Positions 1 to 10,392 of a DNA stretch of 37,220 nucleotides are shown here, piece after piece. The stretch spans positions 1-37,220 of the forward strand of contig NZ_LQPT01000027.1 in the NCBI RefSeq assembly GCF_002102355.1, in the 5' to 3' direction. Under the pieces are notes generated by a model. It was not told where the DNA came from. It saw nothing but the letters and a program-made list of their open reading frames with translations, and searched no databases. This DNA is from Mycobacterium sherrisii (lineage in GTDB: Bacteria > Actinomycetota > Actinomycetes > Mycobacteriales > Mycobacteriaceae). The position numbers and the translations under genes were made by a program. Each line of letters opens with the position of its first letter. The first letter of the stretch is position 1.

Positions 1-157
1 CGCGTCTTCCTGATGCCGGTCTGCGACCCCGGCAGGACCGAGGGCGGCAGTGTCATGCAGGCCCTCCAAGAGCGACCGACATCGGCCGTCACCTCGGCCC
101 CCGCCGAGTCCCTTCAACGAACACCCATCAGGTATCCGCAGAAAGCATGGTGCCCTA
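1..157 (+). other. Unassigned segment upstream of rubA
   Basis: In mycobacteria the gene before rubA is normally alkB (alkane 1-monooxygenase), so its 3' end is expected here, but I cannot recognise an AlkB C-terminus in any frame. One frame stops at 11-13. Another stops at 156-158, where the TAG overlaps the rubA GTG. The first frame has the most coding-like third positions over the first ~115 bases but runs on through rubA. The alkB tail may end at 13 or at 158, or have been cut by the window edge. Confidence 0.3.
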
Positions 158-340
158 GTGACCACCTACCGTTGCCCGGGCTGCCTTTACGTCTACGACG
201 AAGCGAAAGGCGCTCCGCGGGAAGGCTTTCCCGCGGGCACGCCGTTCAGCGAAGTCCCCGACAACTGGTGTTGCCCCGACTGTGCGGTTCGCGAAAAGGT
301 CGATTTTGAGCCCGACAATGAGATAGGAGTGAATCAATGA
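158..340 (+). CDS. rubA: Rubredoxin, AlkG1-type
   Basis: Rubredoxin of 60 residues: a one-iron electron carrier expected to work beside a membrane alkane hydroxylase. The four iron-ligand cysteines lie in two knuckles, CPGC near the N-terminus followed by the YVYDE segment, and CPDC near residue 42. An extra Arg after the second knuckle (CAVREK) is the mark of AlkG1-type rubredoxins, which are reported not to replace AlkG in alkane hydroxylation. The GTG at 158 is chosen because it directly precedes the conserved TTYRCPGC start; the frame is open further upstream but that part is not rubredoxin-like. The stop overlaps the rubB start in an ATGA, so the two are translationally coupled. Confidence 0.9.
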   Translation: MTTYRCPGCLYVYDEAKGAPREGFPAGTPFSEVPDNWCCPDCAVREKVDFEPDNEIGVNQ

Positions 341-519
341 GCGACTACAAACTCTTCGTCTGCGTGCAGTGCGGCTTCGAGTACGACGAGGCCAAGGGCT
401 GGCCGGAGGACGGCATCGCCCCCGGCACCCGGTGGGACGACATCCCCGACGACTGGAGCTGCCCCGACTGCGGCGCGGCGAAATCCGACTTCGAGATGAT
501 CGAGGTCGCTCGATCCTGA
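337..519 (+). CDS. rubB: Rubredoxin, AlkG2-type
   Basis: Second rubredoxin of 60 residues, with iron-binding knuckles CVQCG near residue 9 and CPDCG near residue 43, separated by the [12 protein letters not shown] core. It lacks the Arg insertion seen in the upstream RubA and so is of the AlkG2 type, the form shown in other bacteria to pass electrons to the alkane hydroxylase AlkB. The ATG overlaps the rubA stop by 4 bases, indicating one operon. The GAATCAATGAGC context is preceded by an AGGAG-like site at 325-329. An 11-bp tandem repeat follows the stop. Confidence 0.92.
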   Translation: MSDYKLFVCVQCGFEYDEAKGWPEDGIAPGTRWDDIPDDWSCPDCGAAKSDFEMIEVARS

Positions 520-524
520 GCGGC

Positions 525-588
525 CCAGCAGCTTTCCAGCAGCTTTCCAGCAGCTTTCCAGCAGCTCTCCAGCAGCTCTCCAGCAGCT
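525..588 (+). repeat. 11-bp tandem repeat between rubB and alkX
   Basis: Five full units and one partial unit of an 11-base repeat. The first three are CCAGCAGCTTT (525-557), the next two are CCAGCAGCTCT (558-579), and a 9-base remnant ends at 588. It fills the gap between the rubB stop (519) and the alkX start (601). Because 11 is close to one helical turn, the units present the same DNA face, and copy number could vary by slippage without touching a coding frame. Confidence 0.95.
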
Positions 589-600
589 AATGTCGGGCCT

Positions 601-1206
601 GTGAAGCGGATTCCCTACGCCGAGGCGTCGCGGGTCCTGCTCCGCGACTCGGTCCTGGACGCGATGCGCGATTTGCTGCTGAGCAGGGATTGGTCGGCGA
701 TCACGCTCGCCGACGTCGCCAAGGCCGCCGGCATCAGCCGCCAGACCATCTACAACGAGTTCGGCTCCCGGCAGGGCCTGGCCCAGGGCTACGCCCTGCG
801 GCTGGCCGATCGGCTGGTGGACAGCGTGCACGCGGCGCTGGACGCCAACGTCGGCCAGATCTACGAAGCGTTCCTGCAGGGTTTTCGGGCGTTCTTCGCC
901 GAGTCGGCGTCGGATCCGCTGGTGATCTCGCTGCTCACCGGCGTCGCCAAGCCCGATCTGCTGCAGCTGATCACCACCGACAGCGCGCCCATCATCACCC
1001 GCGCGTCCGAGCGGCTGACCCTGGCGTTCACCACGACCTGGGTGGCCACCAGCGACGAGGACGCCGGTGTGCTGGCGCGGGCGATCGTGCGCCTGGCGTT
1101 GAGCTACGTCTCGATGCCACCCGAGGCCGATCACGACGTCGCACGCGATCTCGCCCGGTTGATGACGCCGTTCGCGGAGCGCCACGGCGTCGTCAACGTC
1201 TCCTGA
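601..1206 (+). CDS. alkX: TetR-family regulator of the alkane operon (AlkX-like)
   Basis: TetR/AcrR-type repressor of 201 residues. The N-terminal helix-turn-helix is clear at about residues 22-68 ([24 protein letters not shown]), followed by an alpha-helical ligand/dimer domain. Its position directly after rubA-rubB matches mycobacterial AlkX (Rv3249c), which controls alkB-rubA-rubB and presumably senses alkanes or derived fatty acids. The GTG at 601 is the first start after the tandem repeat and gives a length close to the family norm. No good Shine-Dalgarno sequence is visible because the repeat occupies the upstream region, so translation may be weak or depend on repeat length. A 131-base gap separates it from sahH. 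Confidence 0.88.
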   Translation: MKRIPYAEASRVLLRDSVLDAMRDLLLSRDWSAITLADVAKAAGISRQTIYNEFGSRQGLAQGYALRLADRLVDSVHAALDANVGQIYEAFLQGFRAFFAESASDPLVISLLTGVAKPDLLQLITTDSAPIITRASERLTLAFTTTWVATSDEDAGVLARAIVRLALSYVSMPPEADHDVARDLARLMTPFAERHGVVNVS

Positions 1207-1337
1207 CCTGCGGGGGCCAGCGGGTCCCGGAAGGTCAACGACTACAGTGGCGGAAGAGCGTACCCAAGCTAACTAAAGCCACGCATTGCGCTCATACCCT
1301 TGAGCCCCCTTTGAGCTGCAGAAGGAATAGACACGCC

Positions 1338-2801
<1,464 letters not shown>

Positions 2802-2816
2802 TTCCCACGTCGTTCT

Positions 2817-2873
2817 GCGCCCAGCGTGAAGCTATCTTCACGCTGGGCGCCCCGCGTGAAGCTATCTTCACGT
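2817..2873 (+). terminator. Paired hairpins (30-bp period) between sahH and tmk
   Basis: A perfect 15-bp stem (2817-2831 with 2836-2850) closes a 4-base CTAT loop. A second copy of its core follows 30 bases downstream with a shorter stem (2855-2861 with 2866-2872) and the same loop. There is no U-tract, as is usual in mycobacteria. It lies 15 bases after the sahH stop and could terminate transcription or stabilise the sahH mRNA 3' end. The palindrome GCGTGAAG-CTAT-CTTCACGC looks like a type that I recall as dispersed in mycobacterial intergenic DNA. Confidence 0.7.
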
Positions 2874-2896
2874 TCGGCGGGCGATAGGCTCGCGCC

Positions 2897-3529
2897 GTGC
2901 TGATCGCGATCGAGGGTGTCGACGGCTCGGGCAAGCGGACCCTGACCGACGGGTTGCGGATCGCATTCGAGGCCGCCGGGAAGACCGTGGCATGTCTGGC
3001 CTTCCCGCGGTACGGGCGGTCGGTCACCGCCGACGTCGCGGCCGAGGCGCTGCACGGCGAACACGGGGACCTGGCGTCGTCGGTGTACGCGATGGCAATG
3101 CTGTTCGCGCTGGACCGCGCCGCCGCCCGCGACGACATCGAAGCCCTGCGTGGTGGCCACGACCTGCTGATCCTCGACCGCTATGTCGCCTCGAACGCCG
3201 CCTACAGCGCCGCGCGCCTGCACCAGGACGCGGCCGGGGACGCGGTGGCCTGGGTGTATGCGCTGGAGTTCGACAGGCTCGGCCTGCCCGCGCCCGATGT
3301 CCAGGTGCTTCTCGGGGTTCCCGCCGAGCTCGCCGCCCGCCGCGCCCGAGGCCGGGCCGAGTCGGATCCGGCCCGGCCCCGCGACAGCTACGAACGTGAC
3401 GACGGGCTGCAGCAGCGCACCGCCGCCGTGTACGCCCAGCTGGCATCGGCCGGGTGGGGCGGGCCCTGGCTGGTGGTCGGAGAAGACGTCGATGCCGGCC
3501 GGTTGGCCGCCGATTTGATGGCCGAATAG
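2897..3529 (+). CDS. tmk: Thymidylate kinase
   Basis: TMP kinase of 210 residues: converts dTMP to dTDP with ATP in DNA precursor synthesis. The P-loop GVDGSGKRT is at residues 7-15. The FPRYG segment at 36-40, Arg74 in FALDR and the DRYVASNAAY block at 94-103 correspond to the nucleotide- and substrate-binding residues of M. tuberculosis TMK (Asp94, Arg95, Asn100, Tyr103). The GTG at 2897 begins directly at the conserved MLIAIEG strand. The gene order sahH-tmk-mtrA-mtrB-lpqB is the mycobacterial norm, though the hairpin pair upstream separates it from sahH. Confidence 0.95.
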   Translation: MLIAIEGVDGSGKRTLTDGLRIAFEAAGKTVACLAFPRYGRSVTADVAAEALHGEHGDLASSVYAMAMLFALDRAAARDDIEALRGGHDLLILDRYVASNAAYSAARLHQDAAGDAVAWVYALEFDRLGLPAPDVQVLLGVPAELAARRARGRAESDPARPRDSYERDDGLQQRTAAVYAQLASAGWGGPWLVVGEDVDAGRLAADLMAE

Positions 3530-3609
3530 CACAAATTTGTCACGATTCGGCTTTATCGAAGAAGAAACGCCCGTGTGGCGCCCGAGTTTTGTCCCGATCT
3601 GGTGACACC

Positions 3610-4296
3610 ATGGACTCCATGAGGCAAAGGATTTTGGTCGTCGACGACGACGCTTCGCTCGCGGAGATGCTGACCATCGTTCTTCGCGGGGAGGGCTTCG
3701 ACACTGCGGTCATCGGCGATGGCACGCAGGCTCTGACCGCGGTGCGCGAACTGCGGCCCGACCTGGTGTTGCTCGACCTGATGCTGCCGGGCATGAACGG
3801 CATCGACGTGTGCCGCGTGCTACGCGCCGACTCCGGCGTTCCAATCGTCATGCTGACGGCCAAGACCGACACCGTGGATGTGGTGCTGGGCCTGGAGTCG
3901 GGCGCCGACGACTACATCATGAAGCCGTTCAAGCCGAAGGAACTGGTCGCCCGGGTACGGGCACGGCTGCGGCGCAACGACGACGAGCCGGCCGAAATGC
4001 TGTCGATCGCCGACGTCGAGATCGACGTGCCGGCCCACAAGGTCACCCGCAACGGCGAGCAGATCTCGCTGACACCGCTGGAGTTCGACCTGTTGGTCGC
4101 GTTGGCACGCAAACCACGCCAGGTGTTTACTCGAGATGTGCTGCTCGAACAGGTGTGGGGATACCGTCACCCCGCGGACACCCGCTTGGTGAACGTGCAT
4201 GTCCAGCGCCTGCGGGCGAAGGTCGAAAAGGACCCGGAGAACCCGACCGTGGTGTTGACCGTTCGAGGAGTGGGATACAAGGCCGGACCTCCGTGA
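3610..4296 (+). CDS. mtrA: Response regulator MtrA
   Basis: OmpR/PhoB-type response regulator of 228 residues, almost identical to M. tuberculosis MtrA, an essential regulator of dnaA, cell-wall hydrolases and division genes. The receiver domain spans about 7-120, with acidic pocket DDD at 12-14, phospho-acceptor Asp56 (LLDLMLPGMNG) and the conserved Lys in MKPFKPKE. The winged-helix DNA-binding domain is at about 130-226. The ATG at 3610 gives MDSMRQRILVV, matching the known start; the frame extends upstream into tmk without homology. The 80-base gap after tmk contains GTCAC/GTGAC elements (3539-3543 and 3602-3606) that could be MtrA boxes, a suggestion only. Confidence 0.98.
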   Translation: MDSMRQRILVVDDDASLAEMLTIVLRGEGFDTAVIGDGTQALTAVRELRPDLVLLDLMLPGMNGIDVCRVLRADSGVPIVMLTAKTDTVDVVLGLESGADDYIMKPFKPKELVARVRARLRRNDDEPAEMLSIADVEIDVPAHKVTRNGEQISLTPLEFDLLVALARKPRQVFTRDVLLEQVWGYRHPADTRLVNVHVQRLRAKVEKDPENPTVVLTVRGVGYKAGPP

Positions 4297-4362
4297 TCCG
4301 GGAGCGCTATTGATCGCCGGCGAGTATGCAGGGCGCAGCGGTGCTGAGGAGTTGCGGCATTG

Positions 4363-6054
4363 ATGTGGTGGGGCTCGCGGCGACGTATTCACGGTCATCG
4401 CTGGGGGCGCACGGGTCCCATGACGCGGGGCATGAGTGCGCTGAGCCGGGCCGTCGGGATTGCCTGGCGCAGGTCGCTGCAACTGCGCGTGGTGGCGCTG
4501 ACGCTGGGCCTGTCGCTGGCGGTGATCCTGGCGCTGGGTTTCGTGCTGACCAGCCAGGTCACCAATCGTGTGCTTGACGTCAAGGTCAAGGCGGGTATCG
4601 AACAGATCGAACGGGCCCGCACCACTGTTGGTGGCATCGTCAACGGCGAGGAGACGCGCTCGCTGGACAGTAGCCTGCAGCTGGCGCGCAATACCCTGAC
4701 GTCGAAAACGGATCCCGCGTCGGGTCCCGGCCTGGCCGGGGCGTTCGACGTGGTCCTGATGGTGCCGGGCGACGGTCCGCGCGCGGCGACCGCGGCGGGA
4801 CCGGTGGATCAGGTGCCCGCCTCGCTGCGCGGGTTCGTCAAGGCGGGCCAGGCGGCCTACCAGTACGCGACGGTGCACACCGAGGGTTTCTCGGGGCCGG
4901 CGCTGATCGTGGGCACGCCGGCCTCGTCGCAGGTCGCCAATCTGGAGCTGTACCTCATCTTCCCGTTGGCCAGCGAGCAGGCGACGATCACGCTGGTGCG
5001 CGGCACGATGATCACGGGCGGCGCGGTGCTGCTGGTGTTGCTGGCGGGCATTGCGCTGCTGGTCTCCCGCCAGGTGGTGGTGCCGGTGCGGTCGGCGTCG
5101 CGGATCGCGGAGCGGTTCGCCGAGGGGCACCTGTCCGAACGCATGCCGGTGCGTGGTGAGGACGACATGGCCCGGCTCGCGGTGTCGTTCAACGACATGG
5201 CCGAGAGCCTGTCGCGCCAGATCACGCAGCTCGAGGAGTTCGGCAATTTGCAGCGCCGGTTCACCTCGGACGTCAGCCATGAACTGCGCACCCCGCTGAC
5301 CACCGTGCGGATGGCCGCCGACCTGATCTACGACCACAGCGAGGACCTCGACCCGACGCTGCAACGCTCGACCGAGCTGATGGTCAACGAGTTGGATCGA
5401 TTCGAGACGCTGCTCAACGATCTGCTGGAAATCTCCCGGCACGACGCCGGTGTCGCCGAATTGTCGGTGGAGGCAGTCGATTTGCGCACCACGGTGCAAA
5501 GCGCGCTGAGCAACGTCGGTCACCTGGCCGAAGACGCGGGGATCGAGCTGCTCGTCGACATGCCCACCGAAGAGGTGATCGCCGAGGTCGACCCGCGGCG
5601 GGTGGAACGGATCCTGCGCAACCTGATCGCCAACGCCATCGACCACGCAGAGCACAAACCGGTGCGGATCCGGATGGGCGCCGACGAAGACACCGTCGCC
5701 GTCACGGTGCGCGATTTCGGGGTCGGGTTGCGGCCCGGCGAGGAGAAGCTGGTGTTCAGCCGGTTCTGGCGGTCGGACCCGTCGCGGGTGCGGCGCTCCG
5801 GCGGCACCGGGCTGGGCCTGGCGATCAGCGTGGAGGATGCGCGATTGCACCAGGGCCGGCTGGAGGCGTGGGGCGAACCCGGTCAGGGCGCCTGCTTCCG
5901 GCTGACCCTGCCGCTGGTTCGGGGCCATAAGGTCACCACCAGCCCGTTGCCGATGAAACCGATTCCGCAACCGCCCGCGGCGGCCGATCCGCCCGGGCCA
6001 CCGCTGGGTAAGGACCGTCCGCGCGCACGGGAACACGCCGAGCGGAGCGGCTGA
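4363..6054 (+). CDS. mtrB: Sensor histidine kinase MtrB
   Basis: Membrane sensor kinase of 563 residues that phosphorylates MtrA. Reading inward: a basic N-tail, TM1 at about 39-59, an extracytoplasmic sensor region to about 210, TM2 at about 211-233, a HAMP domain, the dimerisation/phospho-acceptor helix with His306 in [11 protein letters not shown], and an HATPase domain with N box ([10 protein letters not shown]), G1 (DFGVGL) and G2 (GGTGLGLA). A Pro-rich C-tail ends at the lpqB overlap. The ATG at 4363 aligns with the M. tuberculosis start (M-x-x-GSRRRI); a TTG one codon upstream is less likely. AGGAG at 4347-4351 serves it. Confidence 0.97.
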   Translation: MWWGSRRRIHGHRWGRTGPMTRGMSALSRAVGIAWRRSLQLRVVALTLGLSLAVILALGFVLTSQVTNRVLDVKVKAGIEQIERARTTVGGIVNGEETRSLDSSLQLARNTLTSKTDPASGPGLAGAFDVVLMVPGDGPRAATAAGPVDQVPASLRGFVKAGQAAYQYATVHTEGFSGPALIVGTPASSQVANLELYLIFPLASEQATITLVRGTMITGGAVLLVLLAGIALLVSRQVVVPVRSASRIAERFAEGHLSERMPVRGEDDMARLAVSFNDMAESLSRQITQLEEFGNLQRRFTSDVSHELRTPLTTVRMAADLIYDHSEDLDPTLQRSTELMVNELDRFETLLNDLLEISRHDAGVAELSVEAVDLRTTVQSALSNVGHLAEDAGIELLVDMPTEEVIAEVDPRRVERILRNLIANAIDHAEHKPVRIRMGADEDTVAVTVRDFGVGLRPGEEKLVFSRFWRSDPSRVRRSGGTGLGLAISVEDARLHQGRLEAWGEPGQGACFRLTLPLVRGHKVTTSPLPMKPIPQPPAAADPPGPPLGKDRPRAREHAERSG

Positions 6055-7919
6055 TGCGGGACCTTGAAAGCCCTTCTCCTCGGCGGGCCGTTTCGGCCCG
6101 CATCGTCGTCGGGCGGCGGCTTGAAAGCCCTTCTCCTCGGCGGGCCGTTTCGGCCCGCATCGTCGTCGGGCGGCTTCTGGTCGCGTTGCTTGCGGTGCTG
6201 CTCGGCGGTTGTGCCGGCGTGCCAAGTACGTCGGCCCCCCAAGCGATCGGCACGGTCGAGCGGCCCGCCCCGTCGAATCTGCCCAAGCCGACCCCGGGCA
6301 TGGATCCCGACGTGTTGCTGCGGGAATTCCTCAAGGCCACGGCCGATCCCGCCAACCGGCATCTGGCGGCGCGGCAGTTTCTCACCCAATCGGCGTCCAA
6401 TTCGTGGGACGACGCCGGTAGTGCGCTGCTGATCGACCACGTCGTGTTTGTCGAAACCCGTGGCGCCGAACGTGTTTCGGCTACCATGCGGGCCGACATC
6501 TTGGGTTCGCTGTCCGACGTCGGGGTGTTCGAGACGGCCGAGGGGGTGCTGCCCGACCCCGGTCCGATCGAGTTGGTCAAGACCCCAGGCGGGTGGCGAA
6601 TCGACAAGCTGCCCAACGGTGTCTTCCTGGATTGGCAGCAGTTCCAGGCGACCTACAAGCGCAACACCCTCTACTTCGCCGATCCGACCGGCAAGACGGT
6701 GGTTCCCGATCCGCGCTATGTCGCGGTCGCCGATCACGACCAGTTGGCCACCGAGCTGATCTCGAAGCTGCTGGCCGGACCGCGACCGGAGATGGCGCAC
6801 ACCGTGCGCAACCTGCTGGCGCCGCCGCTGCGGCTGCGCGGGCCGGTGACCCGCGCCGACGGCGGCAAGAGCGGGGTCGGGCGCGGTTATGGCGGGGCGC
6901 GCATCGATCTGCAGAAGTTGTCGACCACCGATCCGCACAGCCGGCAATTGCTTGCTGCACAGATCATTTGGACGCTGGCCCGCGCCGACATCCGTGGCCC
7001 GTATGTGATCAACACCGACGGGGCGCCGCTGGACGACCGGTTCGCCGAGGGATGGACCACCTCCGACGTCGCGGCCACCGACCCCGGCGTGGCCGACGGC
7101 GCCGGTGCCGGCCTGCATGCCCTGGTGAACGGGTCGCTGGTGGGCCTGGACGGGCAGCGGGCGAGCACGGTGCCCGGTGCGTTCGGCCGGATGGGGGACC
7201 AGACGCTGGCCGCGCTGTCGCGCAGCGGGCGGCAGGTGGCCTCGGTGGTGACCCTGCACCGGGCCGCCCCGGATATGGCGGAGTCGCTGTGGATCGGTGA
7301 TCTGGGCGGTGAGGCGGTGCAATCCGCCGACGGGCACAGCCTGACGCGTCCCAGTTGGGCCCTCGACGACGCGGTCTGGGTGGTGGTGGACGGCAACAAC
7401 GTGCTGCGCGCCATTCAGGAACCGGCATCCGGACAGCCCGCCCGGCTGCCGGTGGATTCCGGGGCCGTGGGGATCAAGTTCCCGGGACCGATCACCGACC
7501 TGCAGTTGTCCCGTGACGGCACCCGGGCGGCGATGGTGATCGGTGGCGAGGTCATCCTCGCCGGCGTGGAGCAGACCCAGGCGGGGCAGTATGCGCTGAC
7601 CTATCCCCGGCGGTTGGGTTTCGGCCTGGGCAACACCGTGGTGTCCCTGTACTGGCGAACCGGCGACGATATCGTGGTGACGCGCAACGACGTTGGTCAT
7701 CCGGTGTCCTACGTGAATCTTGACGGGGTGAACTCCGACGCGCCCGCCCATGGCCTGCAGATCCCGTTGACAGCGATCGCCGCCAACCCGTCGACCGTGT
7801 ACGTGGCCGCACCGCAAGGCGTGCTGCAATACTCGGCGTCCGCGCCGGAAAGCCAACAGAGTTGGTCGGAGGTGCCCGGGTTGACGGTGCCCGGCGCCGC
7901 TCCGGTGTTACCGGGCTGA
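6054..7919 (+). CDS. lpqB: Lipoprotein LpqB, MtrB partner
   Basis: Extracytoplasmic lipoprotein of 621 residues that binds the MtrB sensor region and modulates MtrA phosphorylation. The mature part follows M. tuberculosis LpqB closely: a lipobox LGGC with lipid-attachment Cys53, a GerMN-type domain pair in the first half, and a C-terminal beta-propeller-like region. It is 38 residues longer than the 583-residue M. tuberculosis protein, exactly the size of the two translated 57-bp repeat copies (twice [18 protein letters not shown]). These give an unusually long, Arg-rich n-region ahead of the hydrophobic segment [10 protein letters not shown]. The ATG overlaps the mtrB stop by 1 base. The 3' end overlaps the convergent methyltransferase gene by 12 bases. 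Confidence 0.96.
   Translation: MRDLESPSPRRAVSARIVVGRRLESPSPRRAVSARIVVGRLLVALLAVLLGGCAGVPSTSAPQAIGTVERPAPSNLPKPTPGMDPDVLLREFLKATADPANRHLAARQFLTQSASNSWDDAGSALLIDHVVFVETRGAERVSATMRADILGSLSDVGVFETAEGVLPDPGPIELVKTPGGWRIDKLPNGVFLDWQQFQATYKRNTLYFADPTGKTVVPDPRYVAVADHDQLATELISKLLAGPRPEMAHTVRNLLAPPLRLRGPVTRADGGKSGVGRGYGGARIDLQKLSTTDPHSRQLLAAQIIWTLARADIRGPYVINTDGAPLDDRFAEGWTTSDVAATDPGVADGAGAGLHALVNGSLVGLDGQRASTVPGAFGRMGDQTLAALSRSGRQVASVVTLHRAAPDMAESLWIGDLGGEAVQSADGHSLTRPSWALDDAVWVVVDGNNVLRAIQEPASGQPARLPVDSGAVGIKFPGPITDLQLSRDGTRAAMVIGGEVILAGVEQTQAGQYALTYPRRLGFGLGNTVVSLYWRTGDDIVVTRNDVGHPVSYVNLDGVNSDAPAHGLQIPLTAIAANPSTVYVAAPQGVLQYSASAPESQQSWSEVPGLTVPGAAPVLPG
6063..6174 (+). repeat. 57-bp tandem repeat at the mtrB-lpqB junction (MIRU-like)
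   Basis: Two copies with a 57-base period (6063-6119 and 6120-6174), identical over 55 bases. Each contains a perfect 8-bp stem with a TTT loop (GCGGGCCG-TTT-CGGCCCGC). The array begins 6 bases after the TGATG overlap of the mtrB stop and lpqB start, and its period is a multiple of 3, so it adds 19 codons per copy to lpqB without breaking the frame. MIRU elements of mycobacteria characteristically sit at such overlapping stop-start sites, for example in senX3-regX3. Whether this is a true MIRU relative was not checked. Confidence 0.93.
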
Positions 7920-8957
7920 AGTTTTCGTCGCGATCTGCACGGCGACCTCACCGCCGCTCAGCATGATCGGCTTGGCCGCCGGTTGCAGCCCGGCATCGCG
8001 CAGCAGTCCGGCGGTGTCGTTCGGGGTCCGGCTTTGGCAGTGACTGAGCGTCCCGAAGTACAGCTCGTTGAGCGCGGCGAATTGGCTTGTGTGATGGCCC
8101 TTTTCCAGGCGCGCCGGTTCGATCACCGCGAACACGCCACGCGGCCGTAGGGTGCGACCCAGTCGCCGGAACAACTGGGTGTTCTCCGTCGCGCTGAAGT
8201 GTCGGCCGAGGTCGCAGAGCAGCACCAGGTCGCACCGCCCGGCACCGAAATCGTGTAGCAACGCGTCGGCCTCGAGATGAACGATGCGATCATCCAACTC
8301 CGCGGCCGCCGCCGGCGGCACAGGCCCGCCGACCTTGGGTGTTCCCAAGACCAGCGACCGCAGCCGGGGGTAACGCCGGCACAGCGCAATCGAGTAATGC
8401 CCGCGTGCGTCGCCGACGTCGATCATGTCGGTGGCCCCGTCGGGGATTGGGAGAACGTCCGCGACTTCGTGGGCCGTCAGGCGGGCCAGCGCCCGCATGG
8501 ACCGCAAATATTGCGCCCACTGGGTACCCGTCATGGTCTGGTGCATTTCGAGCGGAATCCCGGTGCGCACATAGTCTTCGACGTGAGCCATCAGCCCCCA
8601 CTCGTCGTAGGCGAACAGCACCACGTCGACGATCGAGGTGGGGCTGTCCGCGAGCAGCCAGGTGCGCGCGGACGGCGTCAACGCGTAGCGGCCCTCGCGG
8701 TAGAGCAGGTACCCCGACCCGGCCAACGCCAGCAGCAGTTGTTGGGTTGCCGCCGTGTCGGTTTCGCAACGGTCCGCGATCTCGGCGACCGTGGCGACGC
8801 CGGCGCCCAACGCCTCGAATACGCCCAGTCTGGTCGCGGCCATGACCGCGCGGGCCCGGCCCAAGGCGAAGTGTGTCTCGAAAAACGGCAGCGGAAGCTG
8901 TTGGGATGCCGCTGCTTCGAATTCCGACGGGTCATCCGGGAGCATGCCCATGTGCAT
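7908..8957 (-). CDS. Class I SAM-dependent methyltransferase (O-methyltransferase-like)
   Basis: Protein of 349 residues with the architecture of actinobacterial natural-product O-methyltransferases: an N-terminal winged-helix dimerisation domain (about 30-110, with [21 protein letters not shown]) and a C-terminal Rossmann methyltransferase fold. Motif I reads DVGDARG rather than the usual DxGGGxG, so SAM binding may be altered. The later [10 protein letters not shown] and [13 protein letters not shown] segments are typical of the fold. The substrate is unknown. The ATG at 8957 lies 1 base after the stop of the upstream FAD oxidase gene, implying coupled translation and a shared pathway; in-frame ATGs at 8951 and 8945 are alternatives. 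Absent from this position in M. tuberculosis as I recall it. Confidence 0.82.
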   Translation of the reverse strand: MHMGMLPDDPSEFEAAASQQLPLPFFETHFALGRARAVMAATRLGVFEALGAGVATVAEIADRCETDTAATQQLLLALAGSGYLLYREGRYALTPSARTWLLADSPTSIVDVVLFAYDEWGLMAHVEDYVRTGIPLEMHQTMTGTQWAQYLRSMRALARLTAHEVADVLPIPDGATDMIDVGDARGHYSIALCRRYPRLRSLVLGTPKVGGPVPPAAAAELDDRIVHLEADALLHDFGAGRCDLVLLCDLGRHFSATENTQLFRRLGRTLRPRGVFAVIEPARLEKGHHTSQFAALNELYFGTLSHCQSRTPNDTAGLLRDAGLQPAAKPIMLSGGEVAVQIATKTSAR

Positions 8958-8958
8958 G

Positions 8959-10392
8959 TCAGCGGTGCCGCCCCGTGCCGTCGGTGGGGACGATGTTCGG
9001 GTTGTTGTTGAAGACGTTGTCGGGGTCGTACTTCGCCTTGACGGTGGCCAGCCGCTCGTACTTGCCGTTCCGGTACGCGTCGCGCACCCGGGCGTCGTCG
9101 TCGTAGGCAAGGAAATTCGTGTAGACCCCGCCGCTGTGCCAGGCGGATGTGGCCTCGAAGGTCTCTCGCGCCCAATCGATATGCGGTCGGCCGTCATCGT
9201 CGGGCGCCCACCGGGTGATCACGTTGAGGAAATGATCGGCATGCCGGTCCGGAAATGCGGTGTCGTCTTCGGCCAGCCGGTCTTGCGCGCCATGTTGATA
9301 GGCGATCTCGAGTGCCGAGATCCCCTGGGGTAGCCGCCGCGCCGATTCGAGCAGCGCCGTGATGCAGGCATCGCTGAATTCGCCGAGATAGCCGCCCTTG
9401 GTGTAGTTGCACGCCCCGGCGCCGAGCAGCACGTCGTTGAGCGATTGCAGTTCGGCGAACGCCACCGCGGACAGTCCGGCGAACACCGGTGACGCGCCGC
9501 GCCACAGATCCCGATTGACGGCTTCGGCGTCGGCGACATCGCCGGTCCACACGCTGACCAGCACGCACACCGGCTCACCGATCAGGTCGTCGGGGACTCC
9601 CGGCTCGGCGAACGCGCGTCGCAGATACAGCACCACCCTGAGGTCGTCGGGAGCGTGCCGCATCGTCTGGTCGTAATGCGCGATCGCCTCGGCCGCGTCG
9701 TCCAGGCGATACATCGCGACGCCCAGCGGGATCTGTTGGGCGACAACGTGTGTCGCGAACAGAAAATCGGTGACGACGCCGAAGTTCGTGCCTGCTCCGC
9801 GCAGGCCCCAATACAGGTCCGCGTTGTCGTCGGCGCTGGCGGTGACGATGCTGCCGTCGGCGAGCACCACTCGGGCCGACAGCAGGTTGTCACACGTCAG
9901 GCCGTGCTTGCGGGTCAGCCAGCCGGTGCCCCCACCGAGCGCGAGGCCGGCCACACCCGTTTGCGACATCACCCCGGCCGGTGTCGCAAGGCCGTGGGCC
10001 TGCGTGGCCCGGTCCATGTCGGCGAGCAGGCAGCCGGCGCCGACCCGGACGGTTCTGGCGTCGCGATCGACGGCGACGCGGCGCATCCGGCCGAGGTCGA
10101 TCACGACGCCGTCGTCGATCATCGAATGCCCCGCGACACTGTGTCCGCCGCCCTTGACGGTGAGCGCCACGCCTTGCTCCCGGGCGAACGCAATCGCGGC
10201 GACGACGTCGTCATCGGTGTGGCACCGGACGATCAAGGCGGGGTAGCGATCGATCATTGCGTTCCAGACACGGCGCGCATCCGCATAGTCCCGATGTCGA
10301 CAATCCACGATGTCACCAGTTAGCTGGTGGCCCAGGCTGGCAAGCTGTCGATCCGAAAAGCGCTGAGTAAGAACGGGTTCAGCGCGGACCAT
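8959..10392 (-). CDS. FAD-linked oxidase, berberine-bridge-like
   Basis: Flavoenzyme of 477 residues in the PCMH/berberine-bridge family. The FAD domain (about 30-215) contains KGGGHSVAGHS, whose His is the usual attachment point for an 8-alpha-histidyl flavin, and GVAGLALGGGTGWLTRKHGL. The second covalent Cys of bicovalent members is not evident in the expected loop, so the flavin may be singly linked. The C-terminal BBE segment YDPDNVFNNNPNI is present. No signal peptide is seen, suggesting a cytosolic oxidase. I prefer the ATG at 10392, which has a GAAGG ribosome site; a GTG at 10431 would add 13 residues without one. It is transcribed with the methyltransferase and diverges from the AraC pair. 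Confidence 0.86.
   Translation of the reverse strand: MVRAEPVLTQRFSDRQLASLGHQLTGDIVDCRHRDYADARRVWNAMIDRYPALIVRCHTDDDVVAAIAFAREQGVALTVKGGGHSVAGHSMIDDGVVIDLGRMRRVAVDRDARTVRVGAGCLLADMDRATQAHGLATPAGVMSQTGVAGLALGGGTGWLTRKHGLTCDNLLSARVVLADGSIVTASADDNADLYWGLRGAGTNFGVVTDFLFATHVVAQQIPLGVAMYRLDDAAEAIAHYDQTMRHAPDDLRVVLYLRRAFAEPGVPDDLIGEPVCVLVSVWTGDVADAEAVNRDLWRGASPVFAGLSAVAFAELQSLNDVLLGAGACNYTKGGYLGEFSDACITALLESARRLPQGISALEIAYQHGAQDRLAEDDTAFPDRHADHFLNVITRWAPDDDGRPHIDWARETFEATSAWHSGGVYTNFLAYDDDARVRDAYRNGKYERLATVKAKYDPDNVFNNNPNIVPTDGTGRHR

Noticed and set aside
525-588. Possible CRISPR-like array
   Set aside because: Units are 11 bases with no spacers, so this is a simple tandem repeat.
1207-1337. Possible SAH or SAM riboswitch before sahH
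   Set aside because: Only 131 bases are available and I could not draw a conserved riboswitch core; no supporting helix pattern was seen.
3820-6225. An 801-codon open frame on the minus strand across mtrA, mtrB and lpqB
   Set aside because: It is antisense to three clearly homologous genes, is very rich in Arg/Gln/His, and has no recognisable domain; long antisense frames are common in high-GC DNA.
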